A stretch of DNA of 64,000 bases from Desulfobacca acetoxidans DSM 11109 (GTDB lineage: Bacteria > Desulfobacterota > Desulfobaccia > Desulfobaccales > Desulfobaccaceae), in assembly GCF_000195295.1 (NCBI RefSeq), contig NC_015388.1:310001-374000 (forward strand), written 5' to 3'. The translations under genes were made by a program, and so were the position numbers. Shown one piece after another: positions 44,667 through 54,130 of this stretch. Numbering within the stretch: position 1 is the stretch's first letter; the number at the start of each line of letters is the position of its first letter. Under the pieces are notes generated by a model. It ran no database searches, had not been told where the DNA came from, and was given only the letters and a program-made list of their open reading frames with translations.

Positions 44667-44840
44667 ATGACAGGAGAAAAAGACTTAAAGCAGGAACCGT
44701 TAATCTGTCTGATCTGCGCCTGGCGTAAGGACTGCTTAAAAAAGTATTCTTTCACCGGCGGACAGTGTTTGGACTTTTCTCGGGATGTTACCGTAAAGTT
44801 GCCGGGAGAATCGGAAAAACCGGAGCAGAAAACTGCGTAA
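44667..44840 (+). CDS. Small four-cysteine protein, conserved type, unknown function
   Basis: 57 residues from ATG 44667 to TAA 44840. It contains PLICLICAWRKDCLKKYSF and then GGQCLDFSRDV, giving cysteines at 14, 17, 23 and 34, enough for one metal site. The C-x-x-C-x5-C-x-K-K-[YF] pattern is one I associate with small proteins of deltaproteobacteria, from memory only. The highly charged C-terminus looks disordered. Stand-alone gene after alr. Confidence 0.6.
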   Translation: MTGEKDLKQEPLICLICAWRKDCLKKYSFTGGQCLDFSRDVTVKLPGESEKPEQKTA

Positions 44841-44962
44841 GGCCCCCGCAGGAACCTGAGAAAATCGGCTTTTATCCCCTCTGCCATCCCGAGTGGCCCA
44901 TTGAATCTTAAAAGTCATCATGTTTAAAAATCACAATGAAATATGAACCCAGAACTATGGCA

Positions 44963-45073
44963 GTTAAACATCAGCGGCGGCCATGGGCCGCCCTATCCCA
45001 TTATCGATAATTTATTGGCAATTTACTCATAGGGCGGGCCGCGCCCGCCGTCTTTAAGAGCACTCTTTTCATA
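44963..45073 (+). repeat. Dispersed repeat family C, copy 2
   Basis: Matches 22164-22274 over 111 bases. The GGCGGCC/GGGCCGCC arms make a strong hairpin. Confidence 0.75.
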
Positions 45074-45179
45074 CAAATCGGCATGTTCTGAGGAACACAA
45101 CGAAATATGAAAACAGAACCTTGGCGGCTGCTCTTAATAATGCTTTTTTTGCTCACTGCTCACCGCCCACTGTTTTCAT
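45070..45179 (-). repeat. Dispersed repeat family B, copy 3 (inverted)
   Basis: Reverse complement reads AAAACAGTGGGCGGTGAGCA, then GAGCAGCCGCCAAGGTTCTG, then TTTTCATATTTCG and CAGAACATGCC, as in copies 1 and 2. Confidence 0.7.
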
Positions 45180-45222
45180 CTAAGGATTATACCGGACGGA
45201 TTGTTGGTAGGCGATTTACCTT

Positions 45223-45924
45223 ATGCGGCCAGAATTAAAAAATACGATACTGAATGCCTTCAAAAAACTTGCACCGGGCAGATTGTTAGATATTCCCTGT
45301 GGTTCGGCATGGCTTGGCTGCGCCTTGAATAATGACGCCTGGGAATATTATGGCGCCGACCTTTTCTCCCATCCTGCAACGCCTAATTTTCAAAGGGTAA
45401 ATTTAGATCAGAATATCCCATATGAAGATGGTTTCTTTGATTATGTGGTTTGTTTCGAGGGATTAGAACATCTGGAAAATTACCACCATGCCTTAAGAGA
45501 ATTTTATCGTATATTACGTGGAGGAGGAAAATTATTTATATCAATGCCAAATATACTAAATATTAAAAGTAGAAAGAGGTACTATTACTATGGAACGTTT
45601 TATGGCTTCCCTCACTTAATAAAAATGCCGGAATATGGCGAGCATTTACACATTACACCAATAAATCCGTCATACCTCATATCATTTGCTCAATTCTACG
45701 GATTTAACTTAGATAAGATTTATGACATTCCAATAAATAAAAAAATGTATCGTTTTCTGATCAGTTGCTTTATAATTAAGAGTTATATATACTTAAAATG
45801 CCTTTTGAAACCGTATCCGATGAAAAAATTTTTAGTACCTCTCGTGTCAATAAATCTATTGTTAAACGACAATTTGTTATTTTCATTTCAAAAACCACTG
45901 CAGGTTGATTGTGTTGGTAAGTAA
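45223..45924 (+). CDS. SAM-dependent methyltransferase, probably acquired
   Basis: 233 residues. Class I methyltransferase motifs: RLLDIPCGSAWLG (SAM binding), YGADLF, FFDYVVCFEGLEHLENYHHA and LREFYRILRGGGKLFISMPN. The C-terminal half (about 150-233) is rich in Lys, Ile, Tyr and Phe and its DNA is far more AT-rich than the neighbours, a sign of transfer. The type is common in surface-sugar clusters. No clear ribosome site. Flanked on the left by repeats C and B. Confidence 0.75.
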   Translation: MRPELKNTILNAFKKLAPGRLLDIPCGSAWLGCALNNDAWEYYGADLFSHPATPNFQRVNLDQNIPYEDGFFDYVVCFEGLEHLENYHHALREFYRILRGGGKLFISMPNILNIKSRKRYYYYGTFYGFPHLIKMPEYGEHLHITPINPSYLISFAQFYGFNLDKIYDIPINKKMYRFLISCFIIKSYIYLKCLLKPYPMKKFLVPLVSINLLLNDNLLFSFQKPLQVDCVGK

Positions 45925-46032
45925 CACTTCGCTATCCTGAGAGAAATACCGATCTTGGCGAAATTTTCTTTTATCCTCCCCCTTGTTCATTTCACAAGAG
46001 GTTCATGAAATCGGAAGGTATTTGCTGAACTT

Positions 46033-47703
46033 ATGAGCATGAAAAAACGTGTGGCCGCATTGATCATGCAGGCCCTAGAAACATTAAAATCACAAGCCCT
46101 ATTGGATATTTTGGAGACGCCTTCCTTTCAGGTGGACGTTCCCAAGCTAGCCGAGCACGGGGATTTTGCCACCAATGCCGCCCTGTTGTTGGCCAAGTCA
46201 GTTCGGCGGGCGCCGCGCCGGGTAGCTGAACTGATTCGGGATAATCTTAATCCGCCGCCAGGCATGTTGGCCCGGGTCGAGATCGCCGGACCGGGTTTTA
46301 TCAATTTTTTTCTGGAAGGAACCTATTGGCTGCAGGTTTTGGATGATATTGCGTCTGCGGGTGGCACTTACGGCCAGAGCACCATGGGCGCCGGTAAGAG
46401 CGTTCAGGTGGAGTTTGTCAGCGCTAATCCTACCGGCCCGTTGCACGTCGGGCATGGTCGGGGAGCGGCCCTGGGAGATGCCCTGGCCAACATTCTTAGC
46501 GCTACAGGACACCGGGTAGAGCGAGAATATTACATCAACGATATCGGTTTGCAGATGCAAACCCTGGGGCTTTCCCTGTTACTGCGGGTCAAGGAGCTGC
46601 AAGGAGAACCGGTTTCCTTCCCGGAAAACTGCTATCAGGGTGATTATATTAAAGTTCTGGCTCGGCAGTATCTGGAGCAGCATGGTCCGATATCTCTAGA
46701 AGAACCTGATGCTGCCGCTTTGGAAGCTGGCGGTCGCTATGCCGGAGAGGCCATCCTGGCGGGCATTCGGCAGGATCTGGCCGATTTCGGGGTTCATTTT
46801 GATCACTGGTTTTCTGAAACGCGCCTTTTCCAGGACCACGATCTGGACCATGCCTTTGCTGCCTTGCAAGAGCGCGGCTATCTCTACGAAGCTGATGGGG
46901 CCTTATGGTTTAAAGCCACCGCCTTCGGTGACGAGAAGGACCGTGTGGTGCGTCGGCAGAATGGCGCCACAACCTATTTTGCCTCTGACATAGGCTACCA
47001 TTGGCAAAAGTTTCAGCGGGGTTTCCACCAGGTCATCGATATCTGGGGGGCCGATCATCACGGCTATGTTCCCAGACTGAAAGCAGTTGTCCAGGCGTTG
47101 GGAATCCCGGCGGAGCGTTTAACGATCCTGCTAGTACAATTGGTAAGTTTGCTGCGGGAGGGCGAACCGGTAGCCATGACTACCCGCGGTGGGACTTTTG
47201 TCACCCTGCGGGAGGTCATGGATGAAGTCGGCAAGGATGCGGCCCGCTTCATCTTTCTCAGTCGCCGGGCCGATGCCCACCTCGAGTTCGATCTGGAACT
47301 GGCCAAACAGCAGAGCAATGAAAATCCGGTTTATTACGTTCAATACGCCCATGCCCGTCTGGCCTCAGTCTTTCGCCTGGCCCAGGAAAAAGGCCTTGCC
47401 GGGGAAGCTGATCAGTCGGCTAATCTGACCCGTTTGACCCTGCCGGAGGAGATAACCCTGCTGAAATTGTTAGCCACGTACCCGGAGGTGGTGGAAGCCG
47501 CCGCCTTCCACCTCGAGCCGCACCGAATTACGTATTTCCTCACTGAACTTGCAGGACAGCTGCATGGTTATTATTACAGACATCGTTTCATTTCCGATGA
47601 TGCTGACCTCAGCAGAGCTCGCCTGCGGCTGGTTCGGGGCATCAAAACCATCCTGGCGCATGGGTTAGGACTCCTGGGGGTGGAAGCGCCGGAAAACATG
47701 TAG
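46033..47703 (+). CDS. argS: Arginyl-tRNA synthetase
   Basis: 556 residues. The N-terminal Add-1 domain (about 1-100), the HIGH-type motif in ANPTGPLHVGHGRGAALGD, then YINDIGLQMQ, VVRRQNGATTYFASDIGYHW and the C-terminal DALR anticodon-binding domain (about 440-556). The KMSKS loop is replaced by MTTRGGTFVTLREV, as in most bacterial ArgS. It charges tRNA-Arg. GGAAGG lies 13 bases before the first ATG; ATG 46039 is an alternative. It may be co-transcribed with the SPOR gene. Confidence 0.96.
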   Translation: MSMKKRVAALIMQALETLKSQALLDILETPSFQVDVPKLAEHGDFATNAALLLAKSVRRAPRRVAELIRDNLNPPPGMLARVEIAGPGFINFFLEGTYWLQVLDDIASAGGTYGQSTMGAGKSVQVEFVSANPTGPLHVGHGRGAALGDALANILSATGHRVEREYYINDIGLQMQTLGLSLLLRVKELQGEPVSFPENCYQGDYIKVLARQYLEQHGPISLEEPDAAALEAGGRYAGEAILAGIRQDLADFGVHFDHWFSETRLFQDHDLDHAFAALQERGYLYEADGALWFKATAFGDEKDRVVRRQNGATTYFASDIGYHWQKFQRGFHQVIDIWGADHHGYVPRLKAVVQALGIPAERLTILLVQLVSLLREGEPVAMTTRGGTFVTLREVMDEVGKDAARFIFLSRRADAHLEFDLELAKQQSNENPVYYVQYAHARLASVFRLAQEKGLAGEADQSANLTRLTLPEEITLLKLLATYPEVVEAAAFHLEPHRITYFLTELAGQLHGYYYRHRFISDDADLSRARLRLVRGIKTILAHGLGLLGVEAPENM

Positions 47704-47810
47704 ACCTGTCAGCCCGGCTATGGGGGGCGGGGAAGACGTTCTGGAGCGAAAAGATTGACTCGGACTGTCGTTCAAAACCTGGTTCAATAACCTTACAAGG
47801 AGGGAAGGAC

Positions 47811-48686
47811 GTGGCACAGCAAGAAAAAAAAGCCAAGGAGAAGAAACAGGTGACCTTTACCATAAGCGGTGCCAAACTGTTAGGGTATGGTCTGGGCTTC
47901 ACGTTCATGCTGCTCTGGGTCTTCGCTTTGGGGGTTATGGTTGGCAGGGGAGATGTCAACCGGCTGTTCCAGCGTTGGGGTCTGACCAAGACCGATCTGG
48001 CGGCTCGATTAGGAGCACCTACCGTTGATCCAACACCCGCTGCTCTAGTTCCGCCCTCAGGACTAGTATCAGAGTCAGGCCAGAAGGCAGGAGAGTTGGC
48101 GGATTCCAAACCTTCTACCGAAATCAAAACGGCGCTCCCCCCTCCTCAGGCCTCGTCCGAGGTCGTGAATAAGCCCCAGGATCTTCCGGCCAGATCACGT
48201 GTAGAGGTCGATAAAAAGCCGGAGAACGGCAATAAAACTGAGGCCAAAGGACGTAAAGGCTCAAACCCGGAAAAGCCGGTGACCGGCTCCTCTATCGCAT
48301 CTAAGCTTAGTTTTCAGAACCGACTAGATTCCACCTCCCATAAACCGGCCAAAACGGCAAAGAAAAAAGAGTCGGGGGTGACAACGGCCTCGATGACCCC
48401 GACACTTAAAACCGAAGCAAAGGCAAATATTGAGGCGGCTAAGAAGAAAGCCGCCGCCTACCAGGTCAAAGTAGCCTATTTCCACAACGCCCAGGATGCC
48501 CAGAAAGCATTAGCCGATCTGAAGAAGAAGGGTTTTGCAGTCAGCCTCCAGCAGGGCAAAGATAAAAACGGCACAGCATATATCATTAGATCCAACCGTC
48601 TGACCTCTAAGACCGAAGCGGAAAAAATGTCCAAAAAATTCAAGCAGGCTAAATTTAGCGGTCAGATCGAGGAACTTAAACAATAG
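47811..48686 (+). CDS. SPOR-domain membrane protein
   Basis: 291 residues starting at GTG 47811, with AAGGAGGG a few bases upstream. One membrane helix at about 24-46 (GYGLGFTFMLLWVFALGVMV), a long disordered periplasmic linker rich in Pro, Lys and Ser (about 60-215) and a C-terminal SPOR domain (YQVKVAYFHNAQDAQKALAD, about 217-289). SPOR domains bind denuded peptidoglycan at division sites. Pairing with argS is common in deltaproteobacteria, in my recollection. Confidence 0.85.
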   Translation: MAQQEKKAKEKKQVTFTISGAKLLGYGLGFTFMLLWVFALGVMVGRGDVNRLFQRWGLTKTDLAARLGAPTVDPTPAALVPPSGLVSESGQKAGELADSKPSTEIKTALPPPQASSEVVNKPQDLPARSRVEVDKKPENGNKTEAKGRKGSNPEKPVTGSSIASKLSFQNRLDSTSHKPAKTAKKKESGVTTASMTPTLKTEAKANIEAAKKKAAAYQVKVAYFHNAQDAQKALADLKKKGFAVSLQQGKDKNGTAYIIRSNRLTSKTEAEKMSKKFKQAKFSGQIEELKQ

Positions 48687-48792
48687 GAACCGGCTTCGGT
48701 TAAAGCGGTCTCGGATCGGCCATTGGTTTTCGCAAAATAATTGCCATACTTAAAAAGCGTCCACCAACTATGGAAATAAGCTAACGTCGATT

Positions 48793-48835
48793 TTATGGCT
48801 CCAATCCGTTCAACTTGAAACTTATTTTCTGGTAA
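48793..48835 (+). repeat. Family A remnant
   Basis: TTATGGCTCCAATCCGTTCA then ACTTGAAACTTATTTTCTGG; close to the end of copy 1 at 440-480. Confidence 0.45.
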
Positions 48836-48844
48836 ATGTCCGGT

Positions 48845-48895
48845 TTCTCCGACGCCCCTGGCTTATTCAAGTCAGGGGTTGGTCTTTACGGAGAA
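48845..48895. other. Nested inverted repeat, possible terminator
   Basis: TTCTCCG (48845-48851) pairs with CGGAGAA (48889-48895), and inside CCCCTG (48855-48860) pairs with CAGGGG (48873-48878). Similar in plan to 302-369, also next to a family A piece, and preceded by the same GGTAAAT. Confidence 0.45.
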
Positions 48896-49040
48896 GTCAG
48901 GTTTCTCAAAAGATACTGTGGTCCTACGCCCTTCAAAAACCAGTTATCCTGACGTATCCGATGAATTCAATTGACTCTTGGCTGGCTTATTGATAAATTC
49001 TCAAAAAGAAAAAATTTTCCCCCAAGAAGTGATATCAGGA

Positions 49041-49679
49041 TTGATCGCTGTACTAGACTATGAAGCTGGCAATCTGGCTAGTGTCATTCGTTCTCTTATT
49101 GCCTTAGAAGCCCAGGCAACCGTTATCCGGAATCCGGCAGGAGTAGAACAGGCCGATAGGGTCATCTTTCCCGGCGTTGGTGCTGCGGGCCAGGCCATGG
49201 CCAATATCCGACGTTTCGGCCTGGATCAGGCCTTGCGTCATGCCTATGAGACGGGGAAACCGATTCTGGGTATTTGCCTGGGCGCTCAGATAATTTTGCA
49301 TCACAGCGCCGAAAACGACACCCCATGTTTGGGTCTACTGCCGGGAGAGGTCCGTCGGTTGATCCCGCCCGCTCTTGATCCCATGGGGAGACGCCTCAAA
49401 ATCCCTCATATGGGATGGAATCAGGTGCGTTTTCTCAGGCGTCATCCTCTTTTTGTCGGACTGCCGGAAGGGGCGGAATTTTATTTTGTCCATAGTTATT
49501 ATCCCTCGCCAGCCGATGCCAGCCAGGTGTTGGGGATTACCGATTACGGTCAGGAATTTCCTAGCGTCATCGGGTATAAAAATTTAGTCGCCACCCAGTT
49601 CCACCCCGAAAAAAGCGGGCGCTTCGGGTTGCTGCTTCTTAAAAATTTCCTGGCCTGGGATGGGCGCGATGCTGAGTAA
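49041..49679 (+). CDS. hisH: Imidazole glycerol phosphate synthase, glutaminase subunit
   Basis: 212 residues from TTG 49041, giving [15 protein letters not shown], the normal HisH start. The frame is open back to 48978, and GTG 49029 is also possible, so the start is uncertain. The triad is C79 (LGICLGAQ) with His and Glu in TQFHPEKSG. It feeds ammonia to HisF. The end overlaps hisF by 11 bases. No other his genes are close. Confidence 0.9.
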   Translation: MIAVLDYEAGNLASVIRSLIALEAQATVIRNPAGVEQADRVIFPGVGAAGQAMANIRRFGLDQALRHAYETGKPILGICLGAQIILHHSAENDTPCLGLLPGEVRRLIPPALDPMGRRLKIPHMGWNQVRFLRRHPLFVGLPEGAEFYFVHSYYPSPADASQVLGITDYGQEFPSVIGYKNLVATQFHPEKSGRFGLLLLKNFLAWDGRDAE

Positions 49680-50448
49680 ACGTATTATCCCCTGTTTAGA
49701 TGTTCGGGGCGGAAGGACCACCAAGGGGATCAAGTTTAAAGACAATGTCGATATCGGCGATCCGGTGCAGATGGCACGGTTTTACTATGAACAGGGCGCC
49801 GATGAGATTGTCTTTTATGATATCACCGCCTCCAGTGACCGCCGTAATATCATGATTGACGTAGTCCGCCGGGTGGCCAGGGAGATTTTTATCCCATTCT
49901 CGGTGGGCGGCGGTATTCGAACCTTGGAGGACATGCGGGAGGCGCTGCTGGCCGGCGCTGAAAAAGTGAGCGTCAACTCGGCTGCAGTGCAGAATCCGCG
50001 GATTATTGCCGAAGGTGCCAGGGCTTTTGGCAGTCAGTGCATCGTCTTGGGCATGGATGTCAAGCAGGTGCTGCCTTCGGCAGATATACCCTCCGGTTAC
50101 GAGATAGTCATTAACGGTGGCCGGACCCGTATGAGCCTAGACGCTCTGTGGTGGGCGCAAGAGGCGGTACGTTTGGGCGCCGGAGAAATCTGCCTTAATT
50201 CAATCGACGCCGACGGCACTCAGACAGGGTATGAATTGAATCTTACCAGGCTTATCTCGACGGCCGTGTCCGTTCCGGTTATCGCCTCAGGCGGCGCCGG
50301 AATGCCTGAACATCTGTACGACGTTCTGACTATCGGCCAGGCGGATGCGGCCTTGATCGCTTCTATAGTGCATTACGGCGACTACTCCATCGGCGATATC
50401 AAAGACTATTTACAACAACGAGGGATAAAAATGCGGTTGCTCTGGTGA
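49669..50448 (+). CDS. hisF: Imidazole glycerol phosphate synthase, cyclase subunit
   Basis: 259 residues from ATG 49669 (49660 is possible). Barrel motifs: [12 protein letters not shown] with the catalytic Asp, [45 protein letters not shown] and [18 protein letters not shown] with the second Asp. [15 protein letters not shown] closes the phosphate site. It forms a heterodimer with HisH in histidine synthesis, also yielding AICAR for purine synthesis. The enzyme is standard, so a role in surface-sugar amidation (as for WbpG-type pairs) is less likely. Confidence 0.93.
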   Translation: MLSKRIIPCLDVRGGRTTKGIKFKDNVDIGDPVQMARFYYEQGADEIVFYDITASSDRRNIMIDVVRRVAREIFIPFSVGGGIRTLEDMREALLAGAEKVSVNSAAVQNPRIIAEGARAFGSQCIVLGMDVKQVLPSADIPSGYEIVINGGRTRMSLDALWWAQEAVRLGAGEICLNSIDADGTQTGYELNLTRLISTAVSVPVIASGGAGMPEHLYDVLTIGQADAALIASIVHYGDYSIGDIKDYLQQRGIKMRLLW

Positions 50449-50523
50449 GGTGCTTTCATCCTGATGCTTTTGGTCAGCCCTGATTGACACTGCACTGGAT
50501 AATTTCTTCAATAATAACTACTT

Positions 50524-51510
50524 ATGAAAGATTCCAAGAACATCATAGACCTTGACGAAAGTGAGGTCATAGAGGAATATACCGAACCCGAACCGTTGTT
50601 GTTCGAAGATGAGGGTAAGTCTGAACTGCCAGAGCCAGGGTTGGTGGAAGTTGACGCCCTTCAGCGCTACATGGGTGAAATCAACCGATATCCTCTGCTC
50701 CAGCCAGAAGAAGAAAAGCGACTCGCCACTCTCTATCATGAAACCGCCGACCAGGATGCCGCCTATACCCTGATCACCTCCAATCTGCGCCTGGTAGTGA
50801 AAATCGCTCTTGATTTCCAGAAGTTCTGGATGCGCAATCTTCTTGATCTCATCCAGGAGGGCAATATCGGTCTCATGCAGGCCATAAAAAAATTCGATCC
50901 CTACCGAGGCATCAAACTCTCTTATTATGCTTCCTTTTGGATCAAGGCCTATATTCTAAAATTTATTATGGATAACTGGAAACTGGTCAAGATCGGCACT
51001 ACCCAGGCGCAACGCAAACTTTTCTTTAGTCTCAAAAAAGAAAAGGAACGATTGCGGGCCCAAGGCTACGAGGCCGATCCCAAATTGATCTCTACCCGGT
51101 TAAATGTCAAAGAAGCTGAAGTCATTGAAATGGATCAGAGATTGGGAAGCTGGGAGTTTTCCCTGGACGCACCTCTGAAAAGCGATTCGGAAGAATTGCA
51201 CATCAACTTTTTAACTTCCGGGGAGACTGCGGCGGATGAGCACCTGGCCCGCGAGGAGATGAAGGACATTTTCCTGATGCGCCTGGCCGAATTCCGCAAC
51301 ACGCTCAAGGATAACGAACGAGATATTCTGGACCTGCGACTTCTGGCCGAGCATCCTCTCACTCTGCAGGAAATTGGCGCCAGACATAATATTTCCCGGG
51401 AACGGGTGCGACAGATAGAAGAGCGGTTGCTCAAAAAACTGCGACAATTCATGCATAATGAAATCCCAGATTTTCAAAGCTATCAAACTCTAGTAAACGA
51501 ACCATATTAG
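50524..51510 (+). CDS. rpoH: Heat-shock sigma factor 32
   Basis: 328 residues. An acidic N-terminal extension (1-40) precedes region 1.2/2 (VDALQRYMGEINRYPLLQPE, NLLDLIQEGNIGLMQAIKKF), the aromatic melting region YYASFWIKAYILKFIMDNW, the RpoH box QRKLFFSLKKEKERL and region 4 (LTLQEIGARHNISRERVRQI). It directs transcription of heat-shock genes and could serve the nearby dnaJ in trans. The extended N-terminus is longer than in E. coli RpoH. A 14-base gap leads to the TPR lipoprotein. Confidence 0.88.
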   Translation: MKDSKNIIDLDESEVIEEYTEPEPLLFEDEGKSELPEPGLVEVDALQRYMGEINRYPLLQPEEEKRLATLYHETADQDAAYTLITSNLRLVVKIALDFQKFWMRNLLDLIQEGNIGLMQAIKKFDPYRGIKLSYYASFWIKAYILKFIMDNWKLVKIGTTQAQRKLFFSLKKEKERLRAQGYEADPKLISTRLNVKEAEVIEMDQRLGSWEFSLDAPLKSDSEELHINFLTSGETAADEHLAREEMKDIFLMRLAEFRNTLKDNERDILDLRLLAEHPLTLQEIGARHNISRERVRQIEERLLKKLRQFMHNEIPDFQSYQTLVNEPY

Positions 51511-51524
51511 TTATCTATTTCCCC

Positions 51525-53324
51525 ATGCCTCTCCAAGTTAACCAACCAACAGTGCCGACGATGTGTGACCACCACTACAGTCCCACTATACAGTCTTTCA
51601 AGTGTCTCCTTCTCATACTTGCTACGGCGCTCGTGATGTCCGGCTGCCAATCGCTTCCCCCTGCAGATTCAGCCCGGATTCCTGGCAAGATTGACCGTCT
51701 TCCCCCGACAATCCAGTCTCCCAAAGAGGCTTATAAACACTATCTCAATGCCCAGTACTATCTATTTACCGGCAACTTGGAAGATGCCCTGCGGTCTTAT
51801 GAAGCGGCCATTCAATGCGATCCCAAGAGCGCCCAATTGGAAATCGAAATGGCCGCCTTGCTGATCCGAAAGGGAGATATCAAAGAGGCCCTGGCGCACC
51901 TGGAAAAAGCCATCAGCCTCGATCCTAACCATCTCGAAGCCCACCAACTGCTGGCCGGGCTGCATACCGGCATGAATCAGCTTAGAGAAGCCACAACGGA
52001 ATATGAGAAGATTATCACTCTGGATCCGGCCAATGAGGAAGCCGTTATTTTCCTGGCCACGCTGCACGCCCAACAGGGGAATTGCGCCAAGGCGGTCAAC
52101 CTGCTGAAAAATCTGATCAAGAAAAATCCCGATCAATTCATCGCTCTCTTTTATTTAGGAAAATGCTACATTGAATTGGGGCAGTTAACCGCAGCCAAAA
52201 AAGAATTCCAGCAGGCTCTCCATAAACAACCCGAATTCCTCCCCGCCATGTTGGAATTGGGGTTTGTCTATGAGTTGGAAAAACGCTACTCCCAGGCCAA
52301 GACGATGTATCGTCGGATCTTGCGGCATGATCCTGACAATCAGCGGGCCTGGGCCAGTCTGGGCCGACTCTACCTCCTCAACGATCAGTATACCGAAGCG
52401 TTGCAGGCCTTCGGTGAAATAAAGCGGATCAGCAAAAACGAACCTGAAACCGCTTTGAGAATCGGCCTGCTTTTTTTTGAACAGAAATATTTTGACGACG
52501 CCATCAGGGAATTTCGAGAAGTCTTGATCAGCCGTAAAGGACCGGATCAGGCCCGCTTTTTCTTGGCCGCCGCTTTAGAGGAAAAAGGCGATCTGGTTGC
52601 GGCCATGCGGGAATATGAGCAGATCAGCCGCCAATCCGAAAGTTATATCCCCGCCCGCCTCAGAATGGCCTACATCCTCGGGCGCCAGAAAAAAATTTCT
52701 CAAGGCATCAAGATTATTAAAGACTCCCTGGTCCTATTCCCTAAAAATGGCGACTTGTACCTCACCCTGGCGGCTTTCTATGAGGAGGAACAGGAATATG
52801 TCAAGGCAATTGAGACTCTGAACCAGGCTCTGGAAAATACGGTCAATCCCTCAGAAGTCTATTTTCGGCTAGCCGTGGTCTATGATAAGAAAAAAGAGAA
52901 TGCCGAAAGCCAACGCCTCATCAAGAAGGTGCTGGAACTAGAGCCCAATAACGCCGAAGCCCTTAATTTCCTGGGTTATATGTATGCCTGCCAGGGCGCT
53001 AATCTGGACGAAGCCGAAAGGTTGATCCAAACCGCTTTGGCTATCAAGCCTGACGCCGGCTATATTATCGACAGTCTTGGCTGGGTTTACTATAAAAAAG
53101 GTCTGTATGACCAAGCCGTTCTCATCCTTGAGAAGGCCCATCAGCAGATGCCCCAGGACGGTACTATAGCTGAACATTTAGGCGACGCCTATATGAAAAA
53201 ATCTCGTTTCCGGGATGCCCTGCGTTTGTATAAGAAGGCCCTTACTCTGGAAAACGCCAACATTCCCGATCTGCAAAAAAAGATCAAAACAACCGAAGAA
53301 TTGCTGCACGGCTTGTCTCTATGA
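51525..53324 (+). CDS. TPR-repeat lipoprotein
   Basis: 599 residues. A hydrophobic stretch and lipobox VMSGC (C41 from this start, C29 from the alternative ATG 51561) make it a lipoprotein. The rest is a long array of tetratricopeptide repeats (about 70-590), e.g. AHLEKAISLDPNHLEAHQLL and LGRLYLLNDQYTEALQAFGE. It is a protein-binding scaffold in the periplasm. The gene overlaps the LolB-like lipoprotein by ATGA, and both overlap the Mut7-C gene. Such TPR proteins beside LolB-like proteins could take part in lipoprotein or polysaccharide assembly; this is inference. Confidence 0.85.
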   Translation: MPLQVNQPTVPTMCDHHYSPTIQSFKCLLLILATALVMSGCQSLPPADSARIPGKIDRLPPTIQSPKEAYKHYLNAQYYLFTGNLEDALRSYEAAIQCDPKSAQLEIEMAALLIRKGDIKEALAHLEKAISLDPNHLEAHQLLAGLHTGMNQLREATTEYEKIITLDPANEEAVIFLATLHAQQGNCAKAVNLLKNLIKKNPDQFIALFYLGKCYIELGQLTAAKKEFQQALHKQPEFLPAMLELGFVYELEKRYSQAKTMYRRILRHDPDNQRAWASLGRLYLLNDQYTEALQAFGEIKRISKNEPETALRIGLLFFEQKYFDDAIREFREVLISRKGPDQARFFLAAALEEKGDLVAAMREYEQISRQSESYIPARLRMAYILGRQKKISQGIKIIKDSLVLFPKNGDLYLTLAAFYEEEQEYVKAIETLNQALENTVNPSEVYFRLAVVYDKKKENAESQRLIKKVLELEPNNAEALNFLGYMYACQGANLDEAERLIQTALAIKPDAGYIIDSLGWVYYKKGLYDQAVLILEKAHQQMPQDGTIAEHLGDAYMKKSRFRDALRLYKKALTLENANIPDLQKKIKTTEELLHGLSL

Positions 53325-54130
53325 ACTTCCAAACGAGATTGTATCCGGGCCTCGCCCTCGGTCTGATTCTCATCTGTCTCTCTGCCTGTGCCCGCCTGCC
53401 GATAGCGCCCCCGGGAGAGCGCCCGGTGGTGAGTTCGGCCTCGGACCTCATGCATCAATTGGAAGCGAAAGCCAACGCTGTGCAAAGCCTCCAGGCCAAA
53501 GGCCGGGTCTCGGTAATCTCTCCGCAGAAAAACTACAACGGCAACGCTCTGTTCGCGGTATTTAAACCATCCCTGCTGCGAGTGGATGTCTTAAATTTCT
53601 GGGGCCAACCGGCAGTGGCCTTTATTAGCACCGAGCAAGAGATCAAGTTCATGGTTTATCCGGAAAGCAAGCTGTATCGCGGCCCGGCCACATCGGCTAA
53701 TTTGAGCCGGTTCATACCGCTGCCCATCTCCCTCCACGACTTCATGGCTATCCTGACCGGCCGCGTCGCCTTTGAGCGTTACGATAAGCCGACTCTTGCG
53801 ATAATCGGTCAGTCGGAGGCATACTTTTTGGAATTATCTTCCCGGGATGAGAGAGGGCGGTTACAGTTAACCATCGAAGCCCAAGAGCTCAATATTACTT
53901 CCGCCCGCTGGCTTGATCTTCAGGGCCGGGAATTCATGCAGGCTCAATTTAGTGATTTTATCACCCGGGGTGGGATATCCGGCCCCCAACAGATTCAATT
54001 GGCCTCCGGCGACGGTCTGAGGCAGATGCGGCTGCGCTATCGGGAATTGACTTATAACGTCCCTTTCTCAGACGAAACCCTGATTTTACCAGTCTCCGGA
54101 GATATCCAAGAACTACCCTTTCCACAATGA
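53321..54130 (+). CDS. LolB-like outer-membrane lipoprotein
   Basis: 269 residues. The signal peptide ends in lipobox LSAC (C23). After it come SLQAKGRVSVISPQKNYNG and ALFAVFKPSLLRVDVLNFWG, and repeated beta strands as in the LolA/LolB fold. Its start overlaps the TPR gene (ATGA). LolB receives lipoproteins at the outer membrane; in this group the role is assigned by fold only. The next gene again overlaps by 4 bases. Confidence 0.7.
   Translation: MNFQTRLYPGLALGLILICLSACARLPIAPPGERPVVSSASDLMHQLEAKANAVQSLQAKGRVSVISPQKNYNGNALFAVFKPSLLRVDVLNFWGQPAVAFISTEQEIKFMVYPESKLYRGPATSANLSRFIPLPISLHDFMAILTGRVAFERYDKPTLAIIGQSEAYFLELSSRDERGRLQLTIEAQELNITSARWLDLQGREFMQAQFSDFITRGGISGPQQIQLASGDGLRQMRLRYRELTYNVPFSDETLILPVSGDIQELPFPQ

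Larger units (their letters stand above)
44841..45222. other. 382-base gap filled with repeats C and B
   Basis: Repeat C (44963-45073) runs directly into an inverted repeat B (45070-45179). Nothing else seen. Confidence 0.6.
48687..49040. other. 354-base gap with repeat and hairpins
   Basis: Family A remnant (48793-48835) followed by a nested hairpin (48845-48895). No gene recognised apart from a possible 5' extension of hisH. Confidence 0.4.

Noticed and set aside
44585-44921. Leftward frames opposite the small four-cysteine gene
   Set aside because: They are shadows of the rightward gene and lack start signals.
49041-50448. hisH-hisF as a surface-sugar amidation pair (WbpG/PseA type)
   Set aside because: Both proteins have the standard histidine-pathway motifs, including the two catalytic aspartates of HisF.
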